From: Aquariibacter sp964433315
GTDB lineage: Bacteria; Pseudomonadota; Gammaproteobacteria; Burkholderiales; Burkholderiaceae_C
NCBI GenBank assembly: GCA_964433315.1
Contig: CAYSQO010000031.1
Span: 1 to 23,212, forward strand
Direction: 5' to 3'
Length of the DNA: 23,212 nucleotides
Of the stretch, positions 1 to 7,944 are shown piece after piece. Below the pieces are notes generated by a model. The model was given only the letters and a program-made list of their open reading frames with translations. It made no database searches and had not been told where the DNA came from. Within the stretch, counting starts at the first letter, position 1. Each line of letters starts with the position of its first letter. A program made the translations under genes and the position numbers.

Positions 1-1031
1 CCGGCCGCCTCGAGGCCCCGGAGACCGTGCAGATCCGGGCCCGCGTTGGCGGCCCGATCGACAAGGTCCACTTCCGCGATGGCGCGGTGGTGCGCGCCGG
101 CGACCTGCTGTTCAGCATCGACCGCCGCACCTACGCCGCCGAGGTGGCCCGCCTCGAATCCCAGCAGGCGGCCGCCCAGGCCCAGCTGGCCATCGCCCAG
201 GCCGACCTGGGCCGCGCCCAGGGGCTGCTGGAGTCGCGCGCCGTCTCGCGCCAGGAGGTCGACCAGCTCGGCGCCGCCGCCCGCACCGCCGAGGCCCAGC
301 TCCGCGCGGCCGAAGCGGCGCTGCAGGGCGCGCGCCTGAACCTGGGCTTCACCGAAGTCCGCGCGCCCATCGGCGGCAAGCTCTCGCGGGCCGAGATCAC
401 CGCCGGCAACCTCGTCAGTCCCGAGCAGGTGCTCACCACCCTGGTCAGCCTGCAGAAGGTCTACGCCTACTTCGACGTCAGCGAGCAGGCCTTCCTGCGC
501 CTGCGCAGCGTGGCCCCGGCCACCCTGCAGGCCCGCATGGGCCTGGCCGACGAGCGCGGCCTGCCGCATGCCGGCGCGGTCGACTTCGTCGACAACCGCC
601 TGAACCCGGCGACCGGCGCGATCCGCGTCCGCGCGGTCTTCGACAACCGCGACGGCCGCTTCGCGCCGGGCCTGTTCGCGCGCATCCAGCTGGCCGGCGG
701 CGAGCCGCGCAAGGTCGTGCTGACGCCCGACCGTGCCATCGGCACCGACCAGAGCAAGAAGTTCGTCTACGTGGTCGGCGCCGACAAGGTCGCGCAGTAC
801 CGCGAAGTCCAGCCCGGCGCGCTGCGCGAGGGCATGCGCGTGATCGAGAAGGGCCTGGCCGCGGGCGAGAAGGTGGTCGTCAGCGGCCTGCAGCGCGTGC
901 GCCCCGGCGTGCCGCTGGAGCCGCTGGAGCTGCCCGTCGATGCCAACGGCCTGCCGATCGAAGCCGCCCCCGGGGCGGCCCCGCGCCCGGCTGCGGCCCC
1001 GGCCTCCGCCGCCTCGGCGGCCGGCGTCTGA
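1..1031 (+). CDS. RND efflux periplasmic adaptor subunit (5' partial)
   Basis: This is the membrane-fusion/adaptor protein of a tripartite RND efflux pump (AcrA/MexE family). It links the inner-membrane pump to the outer-membrane channel in the periplasm. The reading frame is open from base 3, so the GTG at 27 is internal and the true start, signal peptide and N-terminus lie off the left edge. About 343 codons are visible. They show half of a lipoyl-like domain with the motif DGAVVRAGDLLF, an Ala/Gln/Glu-rich alpha-helical hairpin (roughly bases 130-345), the second lipoyl half with the motif VRAPIGGKLSRAEI, then a beta-barrel and a membrane-proximal domain ending near base 930. The protein finishes in an Ala/Pro-rich tail. 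It is the first visible gene of an operon: the pump gene starts 18 bases after its stop. The substrate cannot be told from sequence. Confidence 0.95.
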   Translation, partial: GRLEAPETVQIRARVGGPIDKVHFRDGAVVRAGDLLFSIDRRTYAAEVARLESQQAAAQAQLAIAQADLGRAQGLLESRAVSRQEVDQLGAAARTAEAQLRAAEAALQGARLNLGFTEVRAPIGGKLSRAEITAGNLVSPEQVLTTLVSLQKVYAYFDVSEQAFLRLRSVAPATLQARMGLADERGLPHAGAVDFVDNRLNPATGAIRVRAVFDNRDGRFAPGLFARIQLAGGEPRKVVLTPDRAIGTDQSKKFVYVVGADKVAQYREVQPGALREGMRVIEKGLAAGEKVVVSGLQRVRPGVPLEPLELPVDANGLPIEAAPGAAPRPAAAPASAASAAGV

Positions 1032-1049
1032 CCTGCCGGAGCGCCCGCC

Positions 1050-4000
1050 ATGGACATCTCCCGCTTCTTCATCGACCGGCCGCGCTTCGCCGCGGTGCTG
1101 TCGATCGTCGTCTTCCTCGTCGGCCTGATCGCCATCTTCCGGCTGCCGATCTCCGAGTACCCCGAAGTCGCGCCGCCCCAGGTGGTGGTGCGCGCCCAGT
1201 TCCCCGGCGCCAACCCGCGGGTGATCGCCCAGACGGTGGCCACGCCGCTGGAAGAGGCGATCAACGGCGTCGAGAACATGCTCTACATGTCCTCGCAGGC
1301 CACCGCCGACGGCGCGATGACGCTGACCGTCACCTTCAAGATCGGCACCCGGCCCGACGAGGCCGAGACCGCGGTGCAGAACCGCGTCAACCGCACGCTG
1401 CCGCGCCTGCCGGACGTGGTGCGCCAGATCGGCGTCACCACCGAGAAGAGCTCGCCCAACCTGACGATGGTGGTCCACCTCGTCTCGCCGGACGACAAGT
1501 ACGACGCGCTCTACCTGCGCAACTACGCCACGCTCAACATCCGCGACGAGCTGCTGCGCATCCCGGGCATGGGGTCGGTGCAGGCCTTCGGCTCGGGCGA
1601 CTACGCCATGCGCGTCTGGCTGGACCCGGACAAGCTCACCGCACGCGGCCTGACCGCCGCCGACGTGACCCGCGCGATCCGCGAGCAGAACGCGCAGGTC
1701 GCCGCCGGCGTGGTCGGCGCACCGCCGGCGCCGCGCGGCACCGAGTTCCAGCTCTCGATCAACACCCAGGGCCGGCTGAGCTCGCCCGAGGAGTTCGCCG
1801 AGGTCATCGTCCGGGCCGACACGCGCGACGGCTCCATCGTCCGCGTCAAGGACATCGGCCGGGTCGAGCTTTCGTCCAACAGCTACTCGCTGCGCAGCCT
1901 GCTGAACAACAAGGAAGCGGCGGCCATCGCCATCTTCCAGTCGCCCGACGCGAACGCGCTGGCGCTGTCGGAGGCGGTGCGCGCCACCATGGAGCGGCTC
2001 AAGGCCGACTTCCCCGCCGGCGTGGACTACAGCATCGTCTACGACCCGACCCGCTTCGTGCAGACCTCGATCAACAAGGTCGTGCAGACCCTGATCGAGG
2101 CCGTGCTGCTGGTGGTGCTGGTGGTCATCGTCTTCCTGCAGACCTGGCGCGCGTCGATCATCCCGCTGCTGGCCGTGCCGGTGTCGGTGGTGGGCACCTT
2201 CGCCGTGCTGCTGGCCCTGGGCTTCACCATCAACACCCTGACGCTGTTCGGCCTGGTGCTGGCCATCGGCATCGTGGTGGACGACGCCATCGTGGTGGTC
2301 GAGAACGTCGAGCGCAACATCGAGGCCGGCCTCAGCCCGCGCCAGGCCAGCATCAAGGCCATGCAGGAAGTCAGCGGGCCCATCATCGCCATCGGCCTGG
2401 TGCTGTGCGCGGTCTTCATCCCGCTGGCCTTCGTGTCCGGGCTGTCGGGCCAGTTCTACCGCCAGTTCGCGGTGACCATCGCGATCTCGACGGTGATCTC
2501 GGCCTTCAACTCCCTGACCCTGTCGCCGGCGCTCAGCGCCATCCTGCTCAAGGGCCACGATGCGCCCAAGGATGCGCTGACCCGCGGCATGGACAAGGTC
2601 TTCGGGCCCTTCTTCGCCGCCTTCAACCGCCTCTTCCAGCGCGGCTCCTCGCGCTACAGCCGGCAGGTGGGCGGGCTGGTGCGCCACAAGGCGGCGGCCC
2701 TGGTGGTCTACGCCCTGGGCCTGGCGCTGACGGGCTTCCTCTTCACCCGCGTGCCGCCGGGCTTCGTGCCGGCGCCGGACAAGCAGTACCTGATCGGCAT
2801 CGCCCAGCTGCCCGACGGCGCCAGCCTGGACCGCACCGAGGCGGTGATCCGCCGCATGAGCGAGATCGCCCTCAAGGTGCCCGGCATCAAGGACTCGGTG
2901 GCCTTCCCCGGCCTGTCGATCAACGGCTTCGCGGCCCAGCCCAATGCCGGCATCGTCTTCTTCGGCCTGGAGGACTTCGAGGACCGCACCAGCGCCGAGA
3001 AGAAGCTGCAGACCATCCTGGGCAGCGTCAACGGCGCCATCCAGCAGATCCAGGATGCGCAGATGTTCGTCGTGCCGCCCCCGGCGGTGGACGGCCTGGG
3101 CAATGCCGGCGGCTTCCGCCTGGAGCTGCAGGACCGCGACTCGGTCGGCGAGCAGGCGCTCTACGCCGCCGTCTGGGGCGCGATCGGCCGCATCTACGCC
3201 AACCCGCAGTCCAGCGTCGGCCTGACCTACAGCAACTACCAGATCAACGTGCCGCAGCTCTACGCGGACGTCGACCGCACCAAGGCCAAGCAGCTGGGCG
3301 TGAGCCTGAGCGATGTCTACGAGACGATGCAGACCTACCTGGGTTCGCTCTACGTCAACGACTTCAACCGCTTCGGCAAGACCTACCAGGTCGTGGTGCA
3401 GGCCGACGCGCCCTTCCGCAACAAGCCCGAGGACATCGCCGCCCTGCGCGTGCGCAACGACCGTGGCGACATGGTGCCGCTGGGCGCCTTCGTCGACGTG
3501 CAGCCGACCTTCGGCCCCTCGGCCGTCAGCCGCTACAACGGCTACTACTCGGCCGACATCAACGGCTCGCCCAAGCCCGGCTTCAGCTCGGGCCAGGCCC
3601 AGGCCGAGATGGAGAAGCTGCTCAAGGAGGCCCTGCCGCGCGGGGTCGGCTACCAGTGGACCGAGCTGGTCTACCAGGAAAAGATCGCCGGCAACACCAT
3701 GGTCGTGATCTTCCCGCTGTGCGTGCTGCTGGTCTTCCTGGTGCTGGCCGCCATGTACGAGAGCTGGACCCTGCCGATCGCGATCCTGCTGATCGTGCCC
3801 ATGTGCATCCTGTCGGCCCTGACCGGCGTCTGGCTCTCGCGCTACTGGGGTCAGCCGGGCGACTTCAACCTCTTCACGCAGATCGCCTTCGTCGTGCTGG
3901 TGGGCCTGGCGTGCAAGAACGCCATCCTCATCGTCGAGTTCGCCAAGGAGATGGAGGAGGCCGGCGAGAAGGTGCTCGACGCCGTGATCCACGCCTGCCG

Positions 4001-4271
4001 CATGCGGCTGCGCCCCATCCTGATGACCTCGATCGCCTTCATCGCCGGCGTGACGCCGCTGATCTTCGGCAGCGGCGCCGGCTCGGAGATGCGCCAGGCC
4101 ATGGGCATCGCCGTGTTCAGCGGGATGATCGGCGTGACGATCTTCGGCATCTACCTGACGCCCGTCTTCTATGTGCTGATGCGCGGCCGCGGCCGGGCCA
4201 TGCCGGTGCGCGCCGGCCATGGTCACGGCCACGGTCCGGACACCCCGATCGCCGGAGCCCACCATGACTGA
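1050..4271 (+). CDS. RND multidrug efflux permease, HAE1 family (AcrB/MexF-like)
   Basis: This is the proton-driven inner-membrane pump of the efflux system, 1073 aa, a normal length for the HAE1 family. The N-terminus has the family signature, with ISRFFIDRPRFAAVLSI leading into TM1. The TM4 proton-relay pair is Asp411-Asp412 (motif GIVVDDAIVVVENVERN). The TM10 lysine is Lys956 (motif LACKNAILIVEFAKE), equivalent to Lys940 of AcrB. Two large periplasmic loops follow TM1 and TM7, as expected. The start is supported by GGAG eight bases upstream of the ATG. The gene ends by overlapping the outer-membrane channel gene by 8 bases. An oddity is the C-terminal tail, where alternating Gly-His residues and a final His-His-Asp follow the last membrane helix. 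HAE1 pumps export hydrophobic or amphiphilic compounds, so the His-rich tail alone does not make this a metal (HME) pump. Confidence 0.97.
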   Translation: MDISRFFIDRPRFAAVLSIVVFLVGLIAIFRLPISEYPEVAPPQVVVRAQFPGANPRVIAQTVATPLEEAINGVENMLYMSSQATADGAMTLTVTFKIGTRPDEAETAVQNRVNRTLPRLPDVVRQIGVTTEKSSPNLTMVVHLVSPDDKYDALYLRNYATLNIRDELLRIPGMGSVQAFGSGDYAMRVWLDPDKLTARGLTAADVTRAIREQNAQVAAGVVGAPPAPRGTEFQLSINTQGRLSSPEEFAEVIVRADTRDGSIVRVKDIGRVELSSNSYSLRSLLNNKEAAAIAIFQSPDANALALSEAVRATMERLKADFPAGVDYSIVYDPTRFVQTSINKVVQTLIEAVLLVVLVVIVFLQTWRASIIPLLAVPVSVVGTFAVLLALGFTINTLTLFGLVLAIGIVVDDAIVVVENVERNIEAGLSPRQASIKAMQEVSGPIIAIGLVLCAVFIPLAFVSGLSGQFYRQFAVTIAISTVISAFNSLTLSPALSAILLKGHDAPKDALTRGMDKVFGPFFAAFNRLFQRGSSRYSRQVGGLVRHKAAALVVYALGLALTGFLFTRVPPGFVPAPDKQYLIGIAQLPDGASLDRTEAVIRRMSEIALKVPGIKDSVAFPGLSINGFAAQPNAGIVFFGLEDFEDRTSAEKKLQTILGSVNGAIQQIQDAQMFVVPPPAVDGLGNAGGFRLELQDRDSVGEQALYAAVWGAIGRIYANPQSSVGLTYSNYQINVPQLYADVDRTKAKQLGVSLSDVYETMQTYLGSLYVNDFNRFGKTYQVVVQADAPFRNKPEDIAALRVRNDRGDMVPLGAFVDVQPTFGPSAVSRYNGYYSADINGSPKPGFSSGQAQAEMEKLLKEALPRGVGYQWTELVYQEKIAGNTMVVIFPLCVLLVFLVLAAMYESWTLPIAILLIVPMCILSALTGVWLSRYWGQPGDFNLFTQIAFVVLVGLACKNAILIVEFAKEMEEAGEKVLDAVIHACRMRLRPILMTSIAFIAGVTPLIFGSGAGSEMRQAMGIAVFSGMIGVTIFGIYLTPVFYVLMRGRGRAMPVRAGHGHGHGPDTPIAGAHHD

Positions 4272-5769
4272 GTCCATCCTGCGCGGCCCCGGGCCCCTGC
4301 TGCGCCTGGCGCCGCTGGTCGCCGCCGCCCTGCTGGCGGCCTGCACGACCGTCGGCCCCGATGCCCGGCCGCCCGCCACTCGCCTGCCGGCCGGCTTCAC
4401 CCAGGCCGGCGCCGCGGCGGCGCCCAACACCCAGGCCGTCGATCCGGCCGCCATCGCCCGCTTCTGGCGCGGCTTCCAGGATCCCGTGCTCGACCGCCTG
4501 GTCGATCAGGCCCTGGCCGCCAACCCCGAGCTGCGCCTGGCCATGGCCCGTCTGCAGGAGGCCCGCGCCGGCCTGCGCGAGGCCGACGCCGCGCTGCGGC
4601 CCAGCGGCGGCATCGATGCCGGCGCGCAGCGCACCGTCACCCCCCAGACCCTGGCTCCGAGCCTGTCGCGCGAGGCCCGCACCGGCAACCGGCTCAATGC
4701 CGGCTTCGTCGCCCGCTGGGAGCTCGACTTCTTCGGCGGCCTGGCCCGCAGCCGCGAGGCCGCCACCGCCACCGTGGCCGCCGGCGAGGCCGGCCTGCAG
4801 GCGGTGCAGGTCTCGCTGGTCGCCGAGCTGGCCGGCAGCTACCTGAGCCTGCGCGGCCTGCAGCAGCGCCTGATCGCCACCGAGGACGCCCTGCGGGCCC
4901 AGCGCGCCTCGCTGGAGCTGCTGCGCCTGCGCAGCGAGGCCGGCCGGGCCACCGACCTGGACCTGGCCCGGGCCCGCGGCCTGCTGGCCAGCACCGAGGC
5001 CGCCCTGCCCGCGCTGCGGGCCGGCATCGAGCGCCAGGCCTTCCACCTCGCCACGCTCAGCGCGCAGCCGCACGGCGAGCTGCTGGCGCAGCTGGCCCCG
5101 CCGGCCCCGCTGCCGGCCCTGCCGCTGACCGATCTGGCCGCGCTGCCGGTCGGCACGCCGGCCGCCTGGCTGCAGCGCCGTCCCGACCTGATCGCCGCCG
5201 AGCGCGAGCTGGCCGCCGCCACCGCGCGCATCGGCGTGGCCACGGCCGATCTCTTTCCCAAGGTCTCGCTCTCGGGCCTGCTCGGCCTGAACGCCGCCAC
5301 CGTCGGCGGCCTGGCCCGTGCCGGGGCCGGCGTCTACACCCTGGGCGCGGCCCTGCAGTGGGCGCCCCTGGATGCGGGCTCGCTGCGGGCCCGCGTGGCC
5401 GCGGCCGAGGCGCGCAGCGCCCAGGCCCTGGCCCGCTACGACCAGGCCGTGGCCGTGGCGCTGGAGGAGACCGAGGCCGCCTTCAGCGACTACAGCCGCG
5501 GCAGCGAGCGTGCCGCGCGCCTGGCCGAGGCCACCCGCCAGACCCAGGAGGCCCTGCGCCTGGCGACGCTGCGCCACGAGGCCGGCATCAGCGACTACCT
5601 CAGCGTGCTCGACGCCCAGCGCGAAGCCCTGGCCAGTCGCGAGGCCGAGACCCAGGCCCGCACCGAGGTGGCGACCGCCCTGGTCGCGATCTACCGCAGC
5701 CTGGGGGGCGGCTGGGACGCCGCCAGCCTGCCTGCCGCGGCTCCGTTGGCCGCGGCAGACCGCCGCTGA
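4264..5769 (+). CDS. Outer-membrane efflux lipoprotein (TolC/OprM-type, NodT family)
   Basis: This is the outer-membrane channel of the RND pump, 501 aa. The N-terminus is a lipoprotein signal with the lipobox LLAAC followed by TTVGPD, so the mature protein is expected to be lipid-anchored in the outer membrane. Two OEP-type helical repeats follow, with typical motifs such as RFWRGFQDPVLDRLVDQAL near the start and WLQRRPDLIAAERELAAA at the beginning of the second repeat. I chose the ATG at 4264 over an in-frame GTG at 4219. GGAG lies six bases upstream of 4264, it gives a proper signal peptide, and it overlaps the pump stop by 8 bases, which implies translational coupling. It completes the adaptor-pump-channel operon. 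No repressor gene is visible downstream; one could lie off the left edge. Confidence 0.95.
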   Translation: MTESILRGPGPLLRLAPLVAAALLAACTTVGPDARPPATRLPAGFTQAGAAAAPNTQAVDPAAIARFWRGFQDPVLDRLVDQALAANPELRLAMARLQEARAGLREADAALRPSGGIDAGAQRTVTPQTLAPSLSREARTGNRLNAGFVARWELDFFGGLARSREAATATVAAGEAGLQAVQVSLVAELAGSYLSLRGLQQRLIATEDALRAQRASLELLRLRSEAGRATDLDLARARGLLASTEAALPALRAGIERQAFHLATLSAQPHGELLAQLAPPAPLPALPLTDLAALPVGTPAAWLQRRPDLIAAERELAAATARIGVATADLFPKVSLSGLLGLNAATVGGLARAGAGVYTLGAALQWAPLDAGSLRARVAAAEARSAQALARYDQAVAVALEETEAAFSDYSRGSERAARLAEATRQTQEALRLATLRHEAGISDYLSVLDAQREALASREAETQARTEVATALVAIYRSLGGGWDAASLPAAAPLAAADRR

Positions 5770-5776
5770 TCGGCGG

Positions 5777-5798
5777 GGCCCGCGGCCCCCTGCGGGCC
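5777..5798. terminator. GC-rich hairpin between convergent genes
   Basis: A seven-base perfect stem (GGCCCGC/GCGGGCC) with an eight-base loop lies just after the stop of the efflux channel gene and before the convergent metW stop. There is no T tract, so this is only a weak candidate for a transcription stop. The remaining bases of this 93-base gap are GC-rich and hold nothing else I can name. Confidence 0.3.
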
Positions 5799-5862
5799 GG
5801 CACCCGCGGTCCGGGCCGGGCCCCCGCCGGGCGGCGGGCGGCCTGCCGTCGCGGCTTCGGCT

Positions 5863-6447
5863 TCAGCCGCGCTCGAAGCTGAACACCGCCGTCGGCGCGC
5901 GCAGGTTCGGCCGCCAGTCGATGCGCCGGCCGCCGTCGAGGCCGAAGGCATCGCGCAGCCGCAGGCCCTGCTGGCGGGCCAGGATCTCGAACTCGGCGAA
6001 GGTGCCGACCCGGATGTTCGGCGTGTCGTACCACTGGTAGGGCAGGGCCTGGGTCACCGGCATGCGCCCGGCCAGCACCCGCAGGCGATTGGGCCAGTGC
6101 GCGAAGTTCGGAAAGCTGACGATGCCCATGCGGCCGACGCGCACCGTCTCGCGCAGCATCAGCTCGGTGCGCCGCAGGTGCTGCAGGGTTTCGAGCTGCA
6201 GCACCACGTCGAAGGCGTTGTCCTGGAACAGGGACAGCCCTTCCTCCAGGTTGCGCTGGATCACGTTCACGCCGCGGGCCACGCAGGCTTCGACCTTCGC
6301 GTCGTCCAGCTCGATGCCGTAGCCGGTGCAGCCGCGGGTGTCGCGCAGCAGGGCCAGCAGGCTGCCGTCGCCGCAGCCCAGGTCCAGCACGTGGGCGCCG
6401 GGCGGCACCATGCGGGCGATCTGTTCGAAGTCTCCGCGCGGGTTCAT
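5863..6447 (-). CDS. metW: MetW, methyltransferase-fold protein of methionine biosynthesis
   Basis: This is a 194-aa class I SAM-dependent methyltransferase-fold protein. It has the glycine-rich SAM-binding motif VLDLGCGDGSLL at residues 20-31, an acidic end of beta 2 (GIELDD), and the family motif SFPNFAHWPNR. MetW is conserved next to metX in many proteobacteria. It is reported to be needed for, or to stimulate, homoserine acyltransferase activity, although its exact biochemical role is less settled than that of MetX. The ATG at 6447 is preferred over an upstream in-frame start: it begins the usual MetW sequence, has AAGGAG eight bases upstream inside metX, and makes a four-base ATGA overlap with the metX stop. 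It is the last gene of the metX operon and should be under the same SAM-responsive leader. Confidence 0.95.
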   Translation of the reverse strand: MNPRGDFEQIARMVPPGAHVLDLGCGDGSLLALLRDTRGCTGYGIELDDAKVEACVARGVNVIQRNLEEGLSLFQDNAFDVVLQLETLQHLRRTELMLRETVRVGRMGIVSFPNFAHWPNRLRVLAGRMPVTQALPYQWYDTPNIRVGTFAEFEILARQQGLRLRDAFGLDGGRRIDWRPNLRAPTAVFSFERG

Positions 6448-7604
6448 GCGGCCTGCTCCTTCGCGTCCGACAGGGTCCGGGCGATGCGCTCGAACCACTG
6501 GCGCAGCACGCCGTGGTAGCGCGGATCGTCCATCAGGAAGGCGTCATGGCCGTGCGGCGCGTCGATCTCGGCGTAGCTGACCTCGGCCCGGTTGTCGAGC
6601 AGGGCCTTGACGATCTCGCGCGAACGCTGCGGCGAGAAGCGCCAGTCGGTCGTGAAGCTGACCACCAGGAACTTGGCCTGCGCGGCGGCCAGGGCGCGGC
6701 GCAGCGAGCCGCCGTGCGCCCGCGCCGGGTCGAAGTAGTCGAGCGCGCGCGTGATCAGCAGGTAGGTGTTCGCGTCGAAGTACTCGCTGAACTTGTCGCC
6801 CTGGTGGCGCAGGTAGCTCTCGACCTGGAACTCGATGCCCTGCGTGGTGTAGGCGAGGTTGCCGTTGCGCAGCTCGCGGCCGAACTTGCTGGCCATCACG
6901 TCGTCGGACAGGTAGGTGATGTGGCCGATCATCCGCGCCACCCGGAGGCCCCGCTTGGGCACCGTGCCGTGGCGCAGGTAGTGGCCGTCGTGGAAGTCGG
7001 GGTCGGTCACGATCGCGCGCCGCGCGACCTCGTTGAAGGCGATGTTCTGCGCCGACAGGGCCGGGGCCGAGGCGATCACCGCCGCATGCCGCACCCGCGC
7101 CGGGTACTGCACCGTCCAGGCCAGGGCCTGCATGCCGCCCAGGCTGCCGCCGATCACCGCGGCCAGGGTGTCGATGCCCAGGGCATCGAGCAGCCGGGCC
7201 TGGGCATCGACCCAGTCCTCCACCTGGACCACCGGGAAGTCGGCGCCCCAGGGCTGGCCGGTGGCCGGGTTCGGGTGCGTCGGCCCGGTCGAGCCGAAGC
7301 ACGAGCCCGGGTTGTTCATGCAGATCACGAAGAAGCGGCGGGTGTCCAGCGGCTTGCCGGGACCGATCAGGTTGTCCCACCAGCCCTCGCTGCGCGGCGT
7401 GTCGGCATGCCGGCCCGCGGCGTGGTGGCTGGCATTGAGCGCATGGCAGACCAGCACCGCGTTGTCGCGCGCGGCGTTGAGCGTGCCGTAGGTCTCGTAG
7501 ACCAGCTCGACCGGCGCCAGCGAGGCGCCGCTGCGCAGGGGCAGCGGGTGGTCGAGCCGGAGGGTCCGGGGCGTTACCTCGCCCACGCTGCTCGGGAAAT
7601 CCAC
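6444..7604 (-). CDS. metX: Homoserine O-acyltransferase MetX
   Basis: This alpha/beta-hydrolase-fold enzyme of 386 aa, normal for MetX, activates homoserine as an O-acyl ester in the first committed step of methionine synthesis in the cytoplasm. The catalytic triad is visible: Ser154 in the nucleophile elbow GGSLGGMQ, Asp320 in SFTTDWRFSP, and His353 in the motif DAPHGHDAF. Proteobacterial MetX enzymes paired with MetW are often succinyl-CoA users, so acetyl versus succinyl specificity is left open. The start is a GTG at 7604, because no in-frame ATG precedes the conserved block TPRTLRLDHPLPLRSG. Only a weak GAGA lies upstream. metX and metW overlap by four bases. Expression is probably controlled by the SAM-II aptamer and terminator in its leader. 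Confidence 0.96.
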   Translation of the reverse strand: MDFPSSVGEVTPRTLRLDHPLPLRSGASLAPVELVYETYGTLNAARDNAVLVCHALNASHHAAGRHADTPRSEGWWDNLIGPGKPLDTRRFFVICMNNPGSCFGSTGPTHPNPATGQPWGADFPVVQVEDWVDAQARLLDALGIDTLAAVIGGSLGGMQALAWTVQYPARVRHAAVIASAPALSAQNIAFNEVARRAIVTDPDFHDGHYLRHGTVPKRGLRVARMIGHITYLSDDVMASKFGRELRNGNLAYTTQGIEFQVESYLRHQGDKFSEYFDANTYLLITRALDYFDPARAHGGSLRRALAAAQAKFLVVSFTTDWRFSPQRSREIVKALLDNRAEVSYAEIDAPHGHDAFLMDDPRYHGVLRQWFERIARTLSDAKEQAA

Positions 7605-7623
7605 GGTGTTCTCAGGCGTCCAG

Positions 7624-7663
7624 AAAAACGAAAACCCGGCGTCGCTGCGCTAGCGAGGCCGGG
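7624..7663 (-). terminator. Intrinsic terminator in the metX leader (riboswitch expression platform)
   Basis: Read on the minus strand, this is a hairpin with outer stem CCCGGC/GCCGGG, one G-G-type mismatch (C opposite C on the RNA strand), inner stem TCGCT/AGCGA and a five-base loop. It is followed directly by the T-rich tract TTTTCGTTTTT. It sits about 20 bases before the metX GTG and after the SAM-II aptamer. A terminator placed before its own gene fits transcription attenuation, not the end of an upstream gene, since the upstream neighbour is divergent. Confidence 0.87.
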
Positions 7664-7681
7664 CGGTGCTGGGATCGCGGG

Positions 7682-7735
7682 CCCCTGTTTAGCTGCATTT
7701 CTTGAGCGCCCGCAAGCCGGAACAAATCGGCGCTG
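7682..7735 (-). promoter_or_regulatory. SAM-II (metA motif) riboswitch aptamer
   Basis: On the minus strand the sequence matches the SAM-II consensus from memory. P1 is formed by AGCGCC (7729-7734) and GGCGCT (7704-7709). The loop holds the conserved GATTT, then TTCCGGCTTGC. The conserved 3' strand AAATGCAGCTAAACAGGGG supplies the pseudoknot partner; the consensus reads AAATGTAGCTAAAAAGGG. SAM-II binds S-adenosylmethionine and represses methionine genes. Here it lies upstream of metX, the expected regulon, with an intrinsic terminator between aptamer and start codon. SAM-II is best known from alphaproteobacteria, so finding it in a probable betaproteobacterium is notable, though I cannot check how widespread that is. 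Confidence 0.9.
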
Positions 7736-7742
7736 TGCATTG

Positions 7743-7748
7743 AGTTTA
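7743..7748 (-). promoter_or_regulatory. Possible -10 element for metX
   Basis: The minus strand reads TAAACT directly upstream of the aptamer. It would place the transcription start within a few bases of P1, as is common for compact riboswitch leaders. No good -35 hexamer is seen at the right distance, so this is tentative. Confidence 0.25.
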
Positions 7749-7944
7749 GCCGCAGCCTTGCGGGCCGCGCCCCGGTGCCGGGGTGGGGGACTCCGCCCCC
7801 CGGGCCCGGGGCGGCGCGCCGCCGCATCGGGGCGGACGGCGACGGCCGGCCGCGGCGACGCCACAATCGCCCCCGTCATCGTGGGGAGTTCGTCGCGTAT
7901 CGCGGCGGCAGGAGGCCCGACGCGCGAGAACTTGCCGAGGAGAA

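Larger units (their letters stand above)
7605..7944. promoter_or_regulatory. 340-bp divergent intergenic region: metX leader and response-regulator upstream region
   Basis: This is the only gap of more than 300 bases. Its left part (7605-7750) is the metX leader read on the minus strand: terminator, a short spacer, then the SAM-II aptamer. Its right part (about 7751-7930) is extremely GC-rich with short perfect palindromes, for example CCCCGG/CCGGGG at 7770-7783 and GCGGCGCGCCGC at 7811-7822. It must contain promoters for the two divergent operons, but I cannot identify convincing -35/-10 pairs. Its far right end holds the Shine-Dalgarno GAGGAG (7937-7942) of the response regulator. I see no protein-coding gene here. 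Confidence 0.7.

Noticed and set aside
4219..4263. Alternative GTG start 45 bases upstream of the outer-membrane channel ATG
   Set aside because: It would add 15 residues before the lipoprotein signal and lies deep inside the pump gene. The ATG at 4264 has a good Shine-Dalgarno sequence.
4117..5577. A 486-codon minus-strand frame opposite the efflux channel gene
   Set aside because: It is Gly/Gln/Ala-rich shadow translation; the plus strand has a lipobox and OEP repeats.
7737..7751. GCTAAAC and AATGCA occur both upstream of and within the aptamer, suggesting a repeat
   Set aside because: The copies are short and in different order. The inner copy is explained by the conserved SAM-II 3' strand; the outer one may be a -10 region by chance.
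7766..7830. Dense GC palindromes in the divergent intergenic region, considered as an operator or repeat element
   Set aside because: At this GC content such short palindromes are expected by chance, and no repeat of any one unit is seen.
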